64,000 nt of DNA from NCBI RefSeq assembly GCF_900113955.1, contig NZ_FORH01000004.1, positions 1 to 64,000 of the forward strand. Reading direction: 5' to 3'. The stretch's first letter is position 1. Each line of letters opens with the position of its first letter. Both the position numbers and the translations under genes were made by a program. The notes below the pieces were generated by a model. The model searched no databases, was not told the origin of the DNA, and saw nothing but the letters and a program-made list of their open reading frames with translations. Shown here one piece after another: positions 1 to 8,837 of this stretch. Origin of the DNA: Celeribacter neptunius (GTDB lineage Bacteria > Pseudomonadota > Alphaproteobacteria > Rhodobacterales > Rhodobacteraceae).

Positions 1-293
1 TACCGAAGACCGACAAACAGTGAAGCTGACACTCCATAATCGAACCCGAAAGTCCTAGGAGTGCGATATACAGACGTTCTTGTCGTTAAGACCAAACCGC
101 CCACATATCTCTTCGTTCATCTATCAATTTCAAAGAGCAAGAGACAAAAACCAGACCAGTGCGCCCTAAACTTAACGGCGCGCCCGCCCAGATCTACCTC
201 AGATTTTCTTCCAGACCCTCCTTCAAGAACCTCGCTTCCGCGCCATCCCGTCCGTCCGATCCGTCCCGCCGTGCGCCTCAGCGCCGCCGGTGA
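1..293 (-). promoter_or_regulatory. rRNA operon 5' leader with boxA antitermination signal (operon runs off left edge)
   Basis: No credible protein gene lies here. On the minus strand the sequence TGCTCTTTGAAATT (boxA, core complementary to 132-139) matches the antitermination boxA that precedes 16S rRNA in proteobacteria. It lies about 155 nt downstream of a promoter-like element at 299-328. The leader continues to the window edge, so the 16S gene would begin left of base 1. BoxA plus promoter is directly visible; assignment to an rRNA operon is inference from these two elements and from the typical length of such leaders. A 16S-23S spacer also carries boxA, but no 16S sequence lies upstream here, so a leader is preferred. 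Confidence 0.55.
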
Positions 294-298
294 AGGGG

Positions 299-328
299 GT
301 TCTAAGGCCAGTAACACAGACCCGCAAG
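299..328 (-). promoter_or_regulatory. rRNA-type promoter with AT-rich upstream (UP-like) tract
   Basis: Read on the minus strand there is a -35 element CTTGCG (328-323) and a -10-like TAGAAC (304-299) with an 18-nt spacer (17 nt if the -10 is read as TTAGAA). It is followed by a C-run and TTCACCGG, a start region I associate with Rhodobacterales rRNA promoters. Immediately upstream, 333-412 is very AT-rich with several A/T tracts in an otherwise GC-rich region, as expected for an UP element. The transcript would start near 293 and enter the boxA leader. The -10 match is only partial. Confidence 0.5.
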
Positions 329-521
329 CGGTTTTTGAAGGAAAAATGACGGTCGCGGTATATTTTACAATAAGTAATTGTTTTTGAATGATTTATTTTG
401 TTATTTTTTTCATCTACCCGCGCATCAGAGCACCATTCGCGCGTTGCCTTGCCGCCGCCAGCGCAATGAATGCCTGTTACCCACAGGAGATCACGCAACA
501 TTTGGTATGGAGCGAGCAAAT

Positions 522-561
522 CACCCCAAATCACCTCCGGAATCAGCGGTGATTTGGGGTG
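522..561 (-). terminator. 14-bp perfect inverted repeat downstream of the VPLPA gene
   Basis: CACCCCAAATCACC at 522-535 is repeated as its exact reverse complement at 548-561, with a 12-nt loop. It begins about 43 nt beyond the stop of the minus-strand gene at 604 and separates that gene from the rRNA promoter. On the minus strand it is followed by ATTTGC rather than a full T-run, so intrinsic termination is likely but not textbook. Nothing else was recognised in 413-603. Confidence 0.45.
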
Positions 562-603
562 CGCGCGCGAGTCAGGCTTTGGACAGAGTCGCAAATACCG
601 ATG

Positions 604-1227
604 TCAGAGCGCGCAGGACTTGCGACGGCGAAGCAGACCCAGAGCGGCAACGCCGCCGAGCAACAGCGGCGCCCCGGCCGGCAATGGCACGGCGGGCAAG
701 CTCGTGGCTGTGAAGTCAAGCGCCTCGAAGACGGCAGAGGCGTAGATGGAACTTCCGGAGAGCGCCCCGAAATCGACCACGAAGCTCAAGGTCGACCCGG
801 CCTCCAGAGCAATCGGAGTGCCGCCGAAGTCGTAGGTTTCATCGCTTGCCGATGCGAACATGAAATCATCGATCAAAGAGACCCCGTCGCGCGCGATGTC
901 AAAGGGCAGCTGCCCGGCATATCCGGTCAGGGAATGACCATGGCCGGAAAGACTCTCGACGGTGATGTCCTGATCGGCCGTGAAAGCGACGGAATACATG
1001 CCATTGCCAGGCACGCCGAAGCCGAGCCCGCCGCCAAAGGCCTGACGATAGCCATCGACTCCTCTTGCCGTGGCAGAGAAAGAAAAGAGAACGCCGTCGG
1101 TGCTGTAGGTGGTGGCGCCGATCCCGTCGAAGGTCGAAGCGAAGGCGCTGTCGGAAAAGTCGATCGTGGCGGCCTGCGCGCCGGCGGCGAAGGACAGAAG
1201 GGCGGCGCTCAAAACGATATGTTTCAT
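604..1227 (-). CDS. Secreted VPLPA-CTERM sorting domain protein
   Basis: A 207-residue protein of unknown function. Residues 1-20 form a signal peptide ending in AGAQA, followed by a serine- and glycine-rich, probably beta-sandwich region. The last 25 residues contain VPLPAGAPLLLGG, a hydrophobic stretch and a terminal RRRK cluster. That tripartite tail is the VPLPA variant of the PEP-CTERM signal, thought to be processed by an exosortase in Rhodobacteraceae. No exosortase gene is in this window. I chose the ATG at 1227 because GGAG lies 7 nt upstream and the signal peptide then starts cleanly with MKH; the longer frame to 1260 lacks these. It is transcribed towards the rRNA control region. 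Adhesive or extracellular-matrix roles are plausible but unproven. Confidence 0.8.
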   Translation of the reverse strand: MKHIVLSAALLSFAAGAQAATIDFSDSAFASTFDGIGATTYSTDGVLFSFSATARGVDGYRQAFGGGLGFGVPGNGMYSVAFTADQDITVESLSGHGHSLTGYAGQLPFDIARDGVSLIDDFMFASASDETYDFGGTPIALEAGSTLSFVVDFGALSGSSIYASAVFEALDFTATSLPAVPLPAGAPLLLGGVAALGLLRRRKSCAL

Positions 1228-1296
1228 TGGGTACTCCATAACTCGTAAACATGTGCACATTGCACAGGATGGAGTTTGAAGCCGCCGCCCCCGCTG

Positions 1297-1905
1297 TCAA
1301 GACATCCTGAACCGCTTTTGCGGCACCTTTCGGGGAAACCTGACCAAAAGGACAAGAACCGCGATCAAAAGATAGGCAAGGGGTTCAATCTGCCAGCCCT
1401 TGCGCAGCATCACGAAATGCACGCCGCCCAGAAGCACCGCCGGATAGACCAACTTGTGCAGCCTGCGCCAGTTCTTGCCGAGTTTGCGGATCGCGGCATT
1501 ATAGGAGGTCGCGGCCAGCGGGATCATCAGGGCGAACCCCGCCATGCCGATGGTGATATAGGGACGCTTGTAGATATCCGCGATGATCTGGCTCGGGATC
1601 TGCACATCGAGCACGATCCAGACGAGGAGATGCAGCGCGATATAGAAGAAGGCGATGAGCCCCAGCGCACGCCGGAACTTCAACAGGTTCAGCCCGAGAT
1701 ATTTGCGCAGCGGCGTCACACAGAGCGAGGCGATCAGGATCTGCAGCCCCAGAAGCCCGATCTTGTGCTCCATCGCTTTCACCGGATCGATGCCGAGCCG
1801 GCCGGTCACCGCCGCATAGAAATACCATGCGGGCGGCAGAAGAGCCGCGAGATAGAGCGGCCAGGTCGGGACTTTGCGCAGGGCGCGGTTGAGCGCGTCG
1901 ATCAT
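1297..1905 (-). CDS. msrQ: MsrQ, haem-binding membrane subunit of periplasmic methionine sulfoxide reductase
   Basis: A 202-residue integral membrane protein with six predicted helices, of normal family length. It belongs to the ferric-reductase-like transmembrane family and passes electrons from the quinone pool or cytoplasmic flavins to MsrP. Candidate haem ligands are His92 (in ALHLLVW), His150 (RRLHKLVY) and His163 (GGVHFVM). Its ATG overlaps the msrP stop by one base (TGATG), indicating translational coupling in an msrP-msrQ operon. The pairing with msrP makes the assignment secure. Confidence 0.93.
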   Translation of the reverse strand: MIDALNRALRKVPTWPLYLAALLPPAWYFYAAVTGRLGIDPVKAMEHKIGLLGLQILIASLCVTPLRKYLGLNLLKFRRALGLIAFFYIALHLLVWIVLDVQIPSQIIADIYKRPYITIGMAGFALMIPLAATSYNAAIRKLGKNWRRLHKLVYPAVLLGGVHFVMLRKGWQIEPLAYLLIAVLVLLVRFPRKVPQKRFRMS

Positions 1906-2831
1906 CAGTAGTTCTTCGACAGGTCCATGCCGCGATAGAGATCGCCGACCTGCTCCTCATAGCCGTTGAATTTCACCGTGGCGATGCGCGAGGCAAAGAC
2001 CCCCGCCCCGATCCGCCGTTCGCTGGCCTGAGACCAGCGCGGGTGGCTGACCTCGGGGTTCACATTGGAATAGAACCCGTATTCGCGGTGGTTCGTGGCT
2101 TTCCAGGTGTTCACAGGCTGCTTTTCCTGCAACGTGATCTTGACCACCGATTTGATCGATTTGAAGCCGTATTTCCACGGCACCACCAGACGCAGCGGCG
2201 CGCCGTTCTGATTGGGCAGTTCCTTGCCATAGAGCCCGGTCGCCATGAAGGTCAGCGGGTGCATGGCCTCGTCGAGCCGCAGCCCCTCGACATAGGGCCA
2301 GTCGAGAATCGGACTGCGTTGGCCGCGCATTTCCTCGGGGCGGAACAGGGTTTCGAAACGGACATATTTGGCGGAGGGTTGAACCCCCGCCAGTTCCAGG
2401 AGCTGCCGCAGCTCGAAACCGTTCCACGGGATCACCATCGACCAGGCCTCGACACAGCGGAACCGATAGACCCGCTCGTCGATATCCATTTTCGCAAGGA
2501 TGTCGCCGAGACCGTAGGAGCCGGGACGCTCCACCAGCCCGTCGATCTCGACCGCCCACGGATCGGTGGTCAGGGCCGAGGCATAGCGCGCCGGGTCGTC
2601 CTTGCCGGTGCCGAATTCGTAGAAATTGTTATAGCCGGAGATCTCCTCGAAACTGTTCGGCTCTTCCGTGGTATCGAAACCCTTGATGTCGAACTGCGGC
2701 ATTTGCTGCGCGCGCGCACCGGAGGCGGCCATGAGACCGGCCCCGGCCATGCCGGCCATCAGGCTGCGGCGGTTGAGATAGCTGCGTTCCGGTGTGATCT
2801 GCGAATGAGGCAGGCTGTGGCGTGTGGTCAT
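1905..2831 (-). CDS. msrP: MsrP, molybdenum-dependent protein-methionine-sulfoxide reductase
   Basis: A 308-residue periplasmic enzyme that repairs methionine sulfoxide in envelope proteins using a Mo-molybdopterin cofactor of the sulfite-oxidase fold. Residues 20-41 form a twin-arginine signal (NRRSLMAG, then a hydrophobic core ending GARA), fitting export of a folded molybdoenzyme. Cys126 in YRFRCVEAW is the expected molybdenum ligand, followed by the VIPWNGF block typical of the family. The ATG at 2831 has GGGAGAGA upstream; the frame extends further but the extra residues are not conserved-looking. First gene of the operon, with msrQ directly downstream. Confidence 0.94.
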   Translation of the reverse strand: MTTRHSLPHSQITPERSYLNRRSLMAGMAGAGLMAASGARAQQMPQFDIKGFDTTEEPNSFEEISGYNNFYEFGTGKDDPARYASALTTDPWAVEIDGLVERPGSYGLGDILAKMDIDERVYRFRCVEAWSMVIPWNGFELRQLLELAGVQPSAKYVRFETLFRPEEMRGQRSPILDWPYVEGLRLDEAMHPLTFMATGLYGKELPNQNGAPLRLVVPWKYGFKSIKSVVKITLQEKQPVNTWKATNHREYGFYSNVNPEVSHPRWSQASERRIGAGVFASRIATVKFNGYEEQVGDLYRGMDLSKNY

Positions 2832-2909
2832 GGGTCTCTCTCCCGGGGTCGTCCGTTTGCGTTTCCCCGAAGGTAAACCGCCGGCCCCGCGCCACAAACC
2901 AAACTCATC

Positions 2910-4463
2910 TCACAACTGCGTTGGAACCTTGTAACTTTCGGCCCAGGGCGCATCCTCATCGTATTGATGATCCTCGCGATGATAGCTCGGTACGATCCGG
3001 TTCAGCGGAATCGACGTGCCGTCGGCCTGCACGATCCGCACATGGCGCCGCCGCATCTGCCGCGGTTCGAGCACCCCGACCGAATGGGCAATCATCTCCA
3101 GCTCTTTCTCTGTGGCCTTGGCATAGGCCGCGACCTTTTTATACTTGTCCTGCACCACGAGACCGGCCTGAAGATGCGGGTCATGGGTGGTGATGCCGGT
3201 CGGACAGGTGTTCTTGTTGCATTTGAGCGCCTGGATACAGCCCAGCGAAAACATGAAGCCACGCGCCGAGGTGACGAAATCCGCCCCGGCGCAAATCGCC
3301 CAGGCCACATCCGCCGGGTTCACCAGCTTGCCCGCCGCAACAATGCGGATACGATCATGCAACCCGAACTTGTCGCGCAGATCAACGATACGGATGAGCG
3401 CTTCCTTGATCGGCATGCCGACAAGATCGATCAGCGGCATCGGCGCCGCGCCAGTGCCACCCTCGCCCCCGTCGATGGTGATGAAGTCCGGCGCGCTTTC
3501 CGGGCCGCGTTTCTCGATCAAGGCAAAGAATTTCGCCCAGGGCCGCGAAGAGCCGACGACGAATTTGAATCCGACCGGCTTGCCGGTGACGTCACGGATG
3601 TGATTGATGAAATCCAGCAGATCCTCGAAATCATCCACCTCACGGTGACGGTTCGGCGAGACCCCGTCTTCGCCCGGACGCAGACCGCGAATGGCGGCGA
3701 TTTCGGGCGTGATCTTGGCGGCGGGCAGGATGCCGCCCTTGCCCGGCTTGGCCCCCTGGGAGAGTTTGATCTCGAACATCTTGACCTGTTCATGCGCGGC
3801 GATCGCGCGCAGCTTGTCATCGTCGAGATTGCCGTCCGCATCGCGGATACCGTATTTCGCCGTGCCGATCTGATAGACCAGATCCGCGCCACCTTCGAGG
3901 TGGAAGGGCGACAGCCCGCCTTCACCGGTGTTGAGCCAGATCCCCGCCTCTTTCGCGCCTTTCGAGAGCGCCTGAACCGCGGGTTTCGAAATCGCCCCGT
4001 AGGACATGCCGGAAATGTTGAAGATCGACTTGGCGGTATAGGGCACCCGACAATGTTGACCGATCACCATCGGATCGGTCTGGGTGAACTGATCATCGAG
4101 CGGCGGAAAGGCCGCGTTCATGAAAATCGGTGTGCCCGGCAGCGCCAACGAGCGGGTCGAACCGAAGGCGACCGTATTGCCCTTGCCGTCGGAGGCCCGG
4201 TAGATCCAGTCCCTCTGGGCCCGGTTGAACGGCATTTCCTCACGGTCCATGGCAAAGAAATACTGGCGAAAGAATTCGCCCAGCGTCGAGAACCAATGTC
4301 GGAAATGGCCAATCACCGGATAGTTGCGCAGGATCGCATCCCGGGTCTGCCGCTTGTCGATCACATAAAGCGCCAACGCGATCAATGCGATCACGCCGAT
4401 TGCCACCACGAAGATCAGCGCCAGAACCTGCAGCGCCATCATTGCCCAATGCCAGAAGGTCAT
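2910..4463 (-). CDS. Membrane-anchored FMN-binding glutamate synthase family protein
   Basis: 517 residues. The first 35 residues form one or two membrane helices, and the rest (about 90-500) is the FMN-binding synthase domain of glutamate synthase (GltB central domain). Visible signatures are FNISGMSYGAIS, TGEGGLSPFH, SQGAKPGKGG and TIDGGEGGTGA. A CX5CX4C cluster (CIQALKCNKNTC) matches the 3Fe-4S ligand pattern of GltB. The glutaminase domain is absent, so it cannot use glutamine by itself. This stand-alone type is common in bacteria but its physiological reaction is not settled. It is transcribed in the same direction as msrPQ, 78 nt upstream of msrP, and may be in the same unit. Confidence 0.85.
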   Translation of the reverse strand: MTFWHWAMMALQVLALIFVVAIGVIALIALALYVIDKRQTRDAILRNYPVIGHFRHWFSTLGEFFRQYFFAMDREEMPFNRAQRDWIYRASDGKGNTVAFGSTRSLALPGTPIFMNAAFPPLDDQFTQTDPMVIGQHCRVPYTAKSIFNISGMSYGAISKPAVQALSKGAKEAGIWLNTGEGGLSPFHLEGGADLVYQIGTAKYGIRDADGNLDDDKLRAIAAHEQVKMFEIKLSQGAKPGKGGILPAAKITPEIAAIRGLRPGEDGVSPNRHREVDDFEDLLDFINHIRDVTGKPVGFKFVVGSSRPWAKFFALIEKRGPESAPDFITIDGGEGGTGAAPMPLIDLVGMPIKEALIRIVDLRDKFGLHDRIRIVAAGKLVNPADVAWAICAGADFVTSARGFMFSLGCIQALKCNKNTCPTGITTHDPHLQAGLVVQDKYKKVAAYAKATEKELEMIAHSVGVLEPRQMRRRHVRIVQADGTSIPLNRIVPSYHREDHQYDEDAPWAESYKVPTQL

Positions 4464-4655
4464 ATGTGCCTCTCACCTTTGCACGTCCGTTTGGCCCGAC
4501 CCTGACAGATGATCGCCAGAACACAACCGTAATTCTGCGCCCGACGGGGGGGAAATATTCGGCTGGCTCCACCGGACTGCCGATCCTGCAGCGCAGCGTG
4601 ACAGCGGCGGGAGAATGTGCCTAGGCTCGACATATAAAAAGGGAGGAATACATCT

Positions 4656-5105
4656 ATGTTACGCACACTCGCCGCCTGCGCGGCCCTCACACTCATGTCC
4701 GGAACTGCGATGACCGACGCGGCCCGCGCCGAAGGCGTCAGCCACAAGATCGCGATCCATGTCGACGACAGCGACATGCGAGTGATGAACATGGCGCTGA
4801 ACAATGCCGAGAACGCCCGCAGCTATTTCGCATCGATCGGGGATACCGTCGAACTCGAACTCGTCGCCTATGGGCCGGGACTGCAGATGTTCGTGAAAGA
4901 CCAGAGCCCGGTGGCCGCACGCATCGCCGCCATGTCTCTCGAATTCGAGGAAATCCAGTTTTCCGCCTGCGGCAATACGATCAAGAACATGGCCAAGAAG
5001 CTCGGCCATGAACCGGTTCTGATCGAAGAGGCCGAGGTGGTGCCCTCAGGCGTGGCGCGTCTCGTAGAGCTGCAGGAAGATGGCTACAGCTACATCCGAC
5101 CATAA
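4656..5105 (+). CDS. Periplasmic DsrE-family-like protein
   Basis: 149 residues with a signal peptide of about 25 residues (ending AARAEG). The mature part has the DsrE/DsrF-like pattern: a beta strand KIAIHVDD, a helix with NMALNNAENARSYF, strand VELELVAYGPGLQMF, and a conserved-type Cys in QFSACGNTIKNM. Family members bind or relay sulfur in the cytoplasm, but this exported version is of unknown role; the single Cys at about residue 107 could be redox-active. A good ribosome site (GGGAGGA) precedes the ATG. It is monocistronic, ending at a shared bidirectional terminator. Confidence 0.78.
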   Translation: MLRTLAACAALTLMSGTAMTDAARAEGVSHKIAIHVDDSDMRVMNMALNNAENARSYFASIGDTVELELVAYGPGLQMFVKDQSPVAARIAAMSLEFEEIQFSACGNTIKNMAKKLGHEPVLIEEAEVVPSGVARLVELQEDGYSYIRP

Positions 5106-5128
5106 TTACATCCGGCCATAATAAGGAA

Positions 5129-5157
5129 AGGGCGACCTCTCGGGGCCGCCCTCCTTC
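5129..5157. terminator. Bidirectional intrinsic terminator
   Basis: AGGGCGACC at 5129-5137 pairs with GGCCGCCCT at 5144-5152 (one mismatch). It lies between the convergent ends of the DsrE-like gene and clpB, and has T-rich tails in both directions, the stronger on the clpB side (CCCTTTCCTTATT on the minus strand). Confidence 0.7.
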
Positions 5158-5174
5158 ATTGTTTCGACGCTCTT

Positions 5175-7802
5175 TTAGTGAACGACCGCGTCATCCGGTT
5201 TCGGCCGATGCGAGGCGCCACTGCGCTCGCCGATGATCAGCCCGTCGCTGCCGGAAGAGACCGGGATCACATCGCCGTCCTTGACGTCGCCCGCCAGCAA
5301 AAGCTCGGCCAGCGGGTCCTGCAAGGCGCGCTGGATCACGCGTTTCAGCGGACGAGCCCCGAACACCGGATCATAGCCCTCGTCGGCCAGCCAATGTTTC
5401 GCGCCATCGTCAATCGCCAGCGAGATATTACGTTTCGCCAGACGTTTCTCGAGAAGCGCCAGCTGGATCTCGACGATGCCGCCCATGTCGTGACGGCCCA
5501 GACGGTCAAAGATGATCGTCTCGTCCAGACGGTTGAGGAATTCCGGGCGGAAATGCGCCCGCACCGCATCCATCACGTCACGTTTGGCCGCCGAGCTGTC
5601 AGCGCCATCCGGGAGCTGGCTCAGCGCCTGCGCACCCAGGTTCGAGGTCAGGATGATCAGCGTCTGTTTGAAGTCCACGGTACGGCCCTGACCATCGGTC
5701 AGCACACCATCGTCGAGGACCTGCAACAGCACGTTGAAGACATCCGGGTGGGCCTTTTCGACCTCATCGAACAGCACGACCTGATAGGGCCGGCGCCGCA
5801 CGGCTTCGGTCAGAACCCCGCCCTCGTCATAGCCGACATAGCCCGGAGGCGCGCCGATCAGACGGGCCACCGCGTGTTTCTCCATGAATTCCGACATGTC
5901 GATGCGGACCATCGCGCTGTCGTCATCGAACAGGAACTCGGCCACGGCCTTGGTCAGCTCGGTCTTGCCGACACCCGTCGGCCCGAGGAACAGGAAGCTG
6001 CCCAGCGGACGGTTCTCGTCATTGAGCCCCGCGCGCGCGCGCCGCACCGCATTGGCGACGGCATGGACGGCGGCCTGTTGACCGATGACGCGCTTGTGCA
6101 GCCCGTCTTCCATCCGCAGGAGCTTGTCACGCTCGCCTTCGAGCATTTTCGACGTCGGAATCCCGGTCCAGCGTTCGACCACCTCGGCGATCTGTTCCGG
6201 ACGCACGGCTTCCTCGACCATCAGCTCGCCATCGGCTTCGGCCTCGGCGGCTTCGGCTTCGGCCAGTTGTTTCTCGAGCTGCGGAATCACGCCGTAGCTG
6301 AGCTCACCGGCCTTGGCCAGATTGCCTTCGCGCTTGGCGATTTCCAAAGCGGCGCGGGCTTGATCAAGCTGTTCCTTAAGATCCCGCGCGCCTTCGAGTT
6401 TCTGGCGCTCGGCTTCCCATTTCGCGGTCATCGCATCGGATTTCTCCATGAGATCCGCCAGTTCTTGCTCAAGCTTGGCAAGACGATGCTTGGACGCCTC
6501 GTCATCCTCTTTCTTCAGCGCTTCGGCTTCGATCTGCAATTGCAGGATCGAGCGATCCAGAGCGTCGAGTTCCTCGGGCTTGCTGTCCACTTCCATGCGC
6601 AGGCGCGAGGCGGCCTCGTCCACCAGGTCGATCGCCTTGTCCGGCAGGAACCGGTCGGTGATATAGCGATGGCTGAGCGTCGCCGCCGAGACCAGCGCAC
6701 TATCAGAGATCCGCACCCCGTGGTGCAGCTCGTATTTCTCCTTGATGCCGCGCAGGATCGAGATCGTGTCCTCGACCGTCGGCTCCTCGACCATCACCGG
6801 TTGGAACCGCCGCGCCAGAGCCGCGTCTTTTTCGACATATTTGCGGTATTCATCGAGCGTGGTGGCGCCGACACAATGCAACTCGCCGCGGGCCAACGCC
6901 GGTTTGATCAGGTTGGCGGCATCCATCGCGCCGTCGGATTTACCGGCGCCGACGAGCGTGTGCATCTCGTCGATGAAGAGAATGATTTCGCCAGCGGCGG
7001 CCTCGATCTCTTTCAGGATGGATTTCAGACGTTCCTCGAATTCACCGCGGTATTTCGCACCGGCGATGAGCGCCCCCATGTCGAGCGCCAGAAGACGTTT
7101 GTTCTTCAGGCTCTCGGGCACGTCGCCGTTGATGATGCGCAGGGCAAGCCCCTCGGCAATCGCGGTTTTACCGACGCCCGGCTCACCAATGAGAACAGGG
7201 TTGTTCTTGGTGCGGCGCGAGAGCACCTGCATCGAGCGGCGAATTTCCTCGTCACGGCCAATAATAGGGTCGATCTTGCCCTCTTCGGCGGCCTCGGTGA
7301 GATCGCGCGCATATTTCTTCAGCGCCTCATAGCCCTCTTCGGCAGAGGCACTGTCGGCGGTGCGGCCCTTGCGAATGTCATTGATCGCGGCGTTGAGTTT
7401 CTGCGCGCTCACGCCGCCCTGATCCAGCGCCTCTTTCGCGGCGGATTTGGTGATCGCCAGCGCGGTCAGAAGCCGTTCGACCGGCACGAAGGAATCCCCC
7501 GCCTTCTTGGCGAGTTTCTCGGCCTCGTCGAGGACCTTGGCGGTTTGTTGATCGAGATAGGTCTGGCCAGCATCGCCGGAGACCTTCGGGATCTTGTTGA
7601 CGGCGGCCTCCACGGCCACACGCACGGCCTTGGCATCGCCCCCTGCATTCGAAATCAGGTTGGCGGCAAAGCCTTCTTCATCGTCGAGCAAAGCCTTCAA
7701 AAGATGTTCGGGTTTCAGAGCCTGATGGCTTTCCCGCATCGCAATCGTCTGCGCAGCCTGAAGGAACCCGCGCGACCGTTCGGTGAACGTCTCCATGTTC
7801 AT
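5175..7802 (-). CDS. clpB: ClpB ATP-dependent disaggregase chaperone
   Basis: About 875 residues, the normal ClpB length. It has an N-terminal Clp_N double repeat (1-145), AAA+ domain 1 with Walker A GEPGVGKT, a long coiled-coil M-domain (about 400-525, rich in KLEQELADL-like heptads), AAA+ domain 2 with Walker A GPTGVGKT, and the C-terminal ClpB small domain. It works with DnaK to resolubilise aggregated proteins in the cytoplasm. The ATG at 7802 follows AGGAGAG; a longer open frame to 8201 overlaps pyrF on the other strand and is spurious. A matching RpoH promoter lies about 90 nt upstream, so heat induction is expected. Confidence 0.97.
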   Translation of the reverse strand: MNMETFTERSRGFLQAAQTIAMRESHQALKPEHLLKALLDDEEGFAANLISNAGGDAKAVRVAVEAAVNKIPKVSGDAGQTYLDQQTAKVLDEAEKLAKKAGDSFVPVERLLTALAITKSAAKEALDQGGVSAQKLNAAINDIRKGRTADSASAEEGYEALKKYARDLTEAAEEGKIDPIIGRDEEIRRSMQVLSRRTKNNPVLIGEPGVGKTAIAEGLALRIINGDVPESLKNKRLLALDMGALIAGAKYRGEFEERLKSILKEIEAAAGEIILFIDEMHTLVGAGKSDGAMDAANLIKPALARGELHCVGATTLDEYRKYVEKDAALARRFQPVMVEEPTVEDTISILRGIKEKYELHHGVRISDSALVSAATLSHRYITDRFLPDKAIDLVDEAASRLRMEVDSKPEELDALDRSILQLQIEAEALKKEDDEASKHRLAKLEQELADLMEKSDAMTAKWEAERQKLEGARDLKEQLDQARAALEIAKREGNLAKAGELSYGVIPQLEKQLAEAEAAEAEADGELMVEEAVRPEQIAEVVERWTGIPTSKMLEGERDKLLRMEDGLHKRVIGQQAAVHAVANAVRRARAGLNDENRPLGSFLFLGPTGVGKTELTKAVAEFLFDDDSAMVRIDMSEFMEKHAVARLIGAPPGYVGYDEGGVLTEAVRRRPYQVVLFDEVEKAHPDVFNVLLQVLDDGVLTDGQGRTVDFKQTLIILTSNLGAQALSQLPDGADSSAAKRDVMDAVRAHFRPEFLNRLDETIIFDRLGRHDMGGIVEIQLALLEKRLAKRNISLAIDDGAKHWLADEGYDPVFGARPLKRVIQRALQDPLAELLLAGDVKDGDVIPVSSGSDGLIIGERSGASHRPKPDDAVVH

Positions 7803-7895
7803 ACCGTCTCTCCTTTTCCAAAGCGCCCCATGAGATATTTCCGTAAATCGCGACGCCCGCTCTGCGGCACGTCCCCTGGCTGGGGCCTCCAGACC

Positions 7896-7925
7896 TAGAT
7901 GGGGATTGAACCCCCGGGCGGCAAG
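7896..7925 (-). promoter_or_regulatory. RpoH (sigma-32) type heat-shock promoter of clpB
   Basis: On the minus strand CTTGCCG (7925-7919), a 14-nt spacer and CCCCATCTA (7904-7896) fit the sigma-32 consensus CTTGAAA-N14-CCCCATNT almost exactly, especially in the -10. The start site would be near 7889, giving an 87-nt untranslated leader before clpB. The position upstream of a classic heat-shock gene supports the call. Confidence 0.8.
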
Positions 7926-7935
7926 ATCACCTGTT

Positions 7936-7957
7936 GCAAAATTACGACAAATTTTGC
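7936..7957. promoter_or_regulatory. Perfect AT-rich dyad upstream of the clpB promoter
   Basis: GCAAAATT (7936-7943) and AATTTTGC (7950-7957) form an 8+8 bp inverted repeat with a 6-bp centre. It starts 11 bp upstream of the clpB -35 element, in the clpB/pyrF divergent region. It could be a regulator site, an UP-like element, or part of the pyrF control region; no family could be assigned. Confidence 0.4.
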
Positions 7958-8089
7958 CCCTCCCGGATCGCACCAAAGCGTCCCCTACCACAGGCAAGCC
8001 CACAGACAAGATCGAGACAAGACAGTCTGGGCCTTGACCCTTTCCCCGCTTTGCGCGCATGGAAGGGCCAAGCAGAGAAAGGAAGCCAG

Positions 8090-8824
8090 ATGACCGCCAC
8101 ATCCCCCACATCCCATAGTGATGACCGCCTGATCGTTGCCCTCGATGTCCCGAATGTGGTGATGGGGATGGAGCTTGCCACCCGCATCGGCGATGCCGCA
8201 TCCTTTTACAAGATCGGCCTGGGCATGCTGACCGGCGGCGGGCTGGCGCTCGCCAATGAGCTCAAGCAGGAACATGGCAAGAAGATCTTTCTCGACATGA
8301 AATTCTTCGACATCGGCGCCACCGTGGAAAACGCGGTGCGCGGCGTGGCGCAATATGACATGGATTTTCTCACCGTGCATGGCGACCCTTACGTGGTGAA
8401 AGCCGCCAAGGAAGGCGCCTCCGGGTCGGACATGAAAATCCTCGCCGTGACCATCCTGACCTCACTCGACCGTACCGATCTCGACGGCGCGCTGATCAAA
8501 GAGGGCGAGATCCGCGATCTGGTGCAGGAACGCGCCGGCAATGCCTTTGCCGCCGGGGCCGATGGTGTCATCGCCTCGCCGCAGGAGGCCGCGATGATCC
8601 GCGCCCTGCCCGAAGCGACCGGCAAATTGATCGTCACCCCCGGGGTGCGCCCGGCCGGTGCGGCATTGGGCGACCAAAAACGCGTCGCAACCCCGGCCCA
8701 GGCCATTCGCGACGGGGTCGATCATATCGTCGTGGGGCGTCCGATCTGGCAAGCCGAGGACCCGCGCGAAGCGGCGCTGCGCATCCAGCACGAGATCGCC
8801 AACGCGACGACCTGGAACAACTGA
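8090..8824 (+). CDS. pyrF: Orotidine 5'-phosphate decarboxylase
   Basis: 244 residues. It catalyses the last step of UMP synthesis, decarboxylating OMP in the cytoplasm. It has the TIM-barrel signature LIVALDV at the start, the catalytic Lys/Asp array in FLDMKFFDI, and the phosphate-binding VTPGVRPAG and VVGRPI motifs. The ATG at 8090 has GGAAG upstream; an in-frame extension back to 7934 crosses the clpB promoter region and is not used. It is divergent from clpB and not in a pyr operon. Confidence 0.96.
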   Translation: MTATSPTSHSDDRLIVALDVPNVVMGMELATRIGDAASFYKIGLGMLTGGGLALANELKQEHGKKIFLDMKFFDIGATVENAVRGVAQYDMDFLTVHGDPYVVKAAKEGASGSDMKILAVTILTSLDRTDLDGALIKEGEIRDLVQERAGNAFAAGADGVIASPQEAAMIRALPEATGKLIVTPGVRPAGAALGDQKRVATPAQAIRDGVDHIVVGRPIWQAEDPREAALRIQHEIANATTWNN

Positions 8825-8837
8825 TCAGAGCCCGAGC

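Noticed and set aside
61-594. Short overlapping open frames in the first 600 bases
   Set aside because: They cover the boxA leader, promoter and AT-rich tract; none has a ribosome site or plausible composition.
5178-7898. 906-codon open frame antisense to clpB
   Set aside because: Shadow of clpB with biased His/Arg/Gly composition and no recognisable domain.
7803-8201. Upstream extension of the clpB reading frame by about 130 codons
   Set aside because: It crosses the sigma-32 promoter and the start of pyrF on the other strand; the ATG at 7802 has a strong ribosome site and gives the normal ClpB length.
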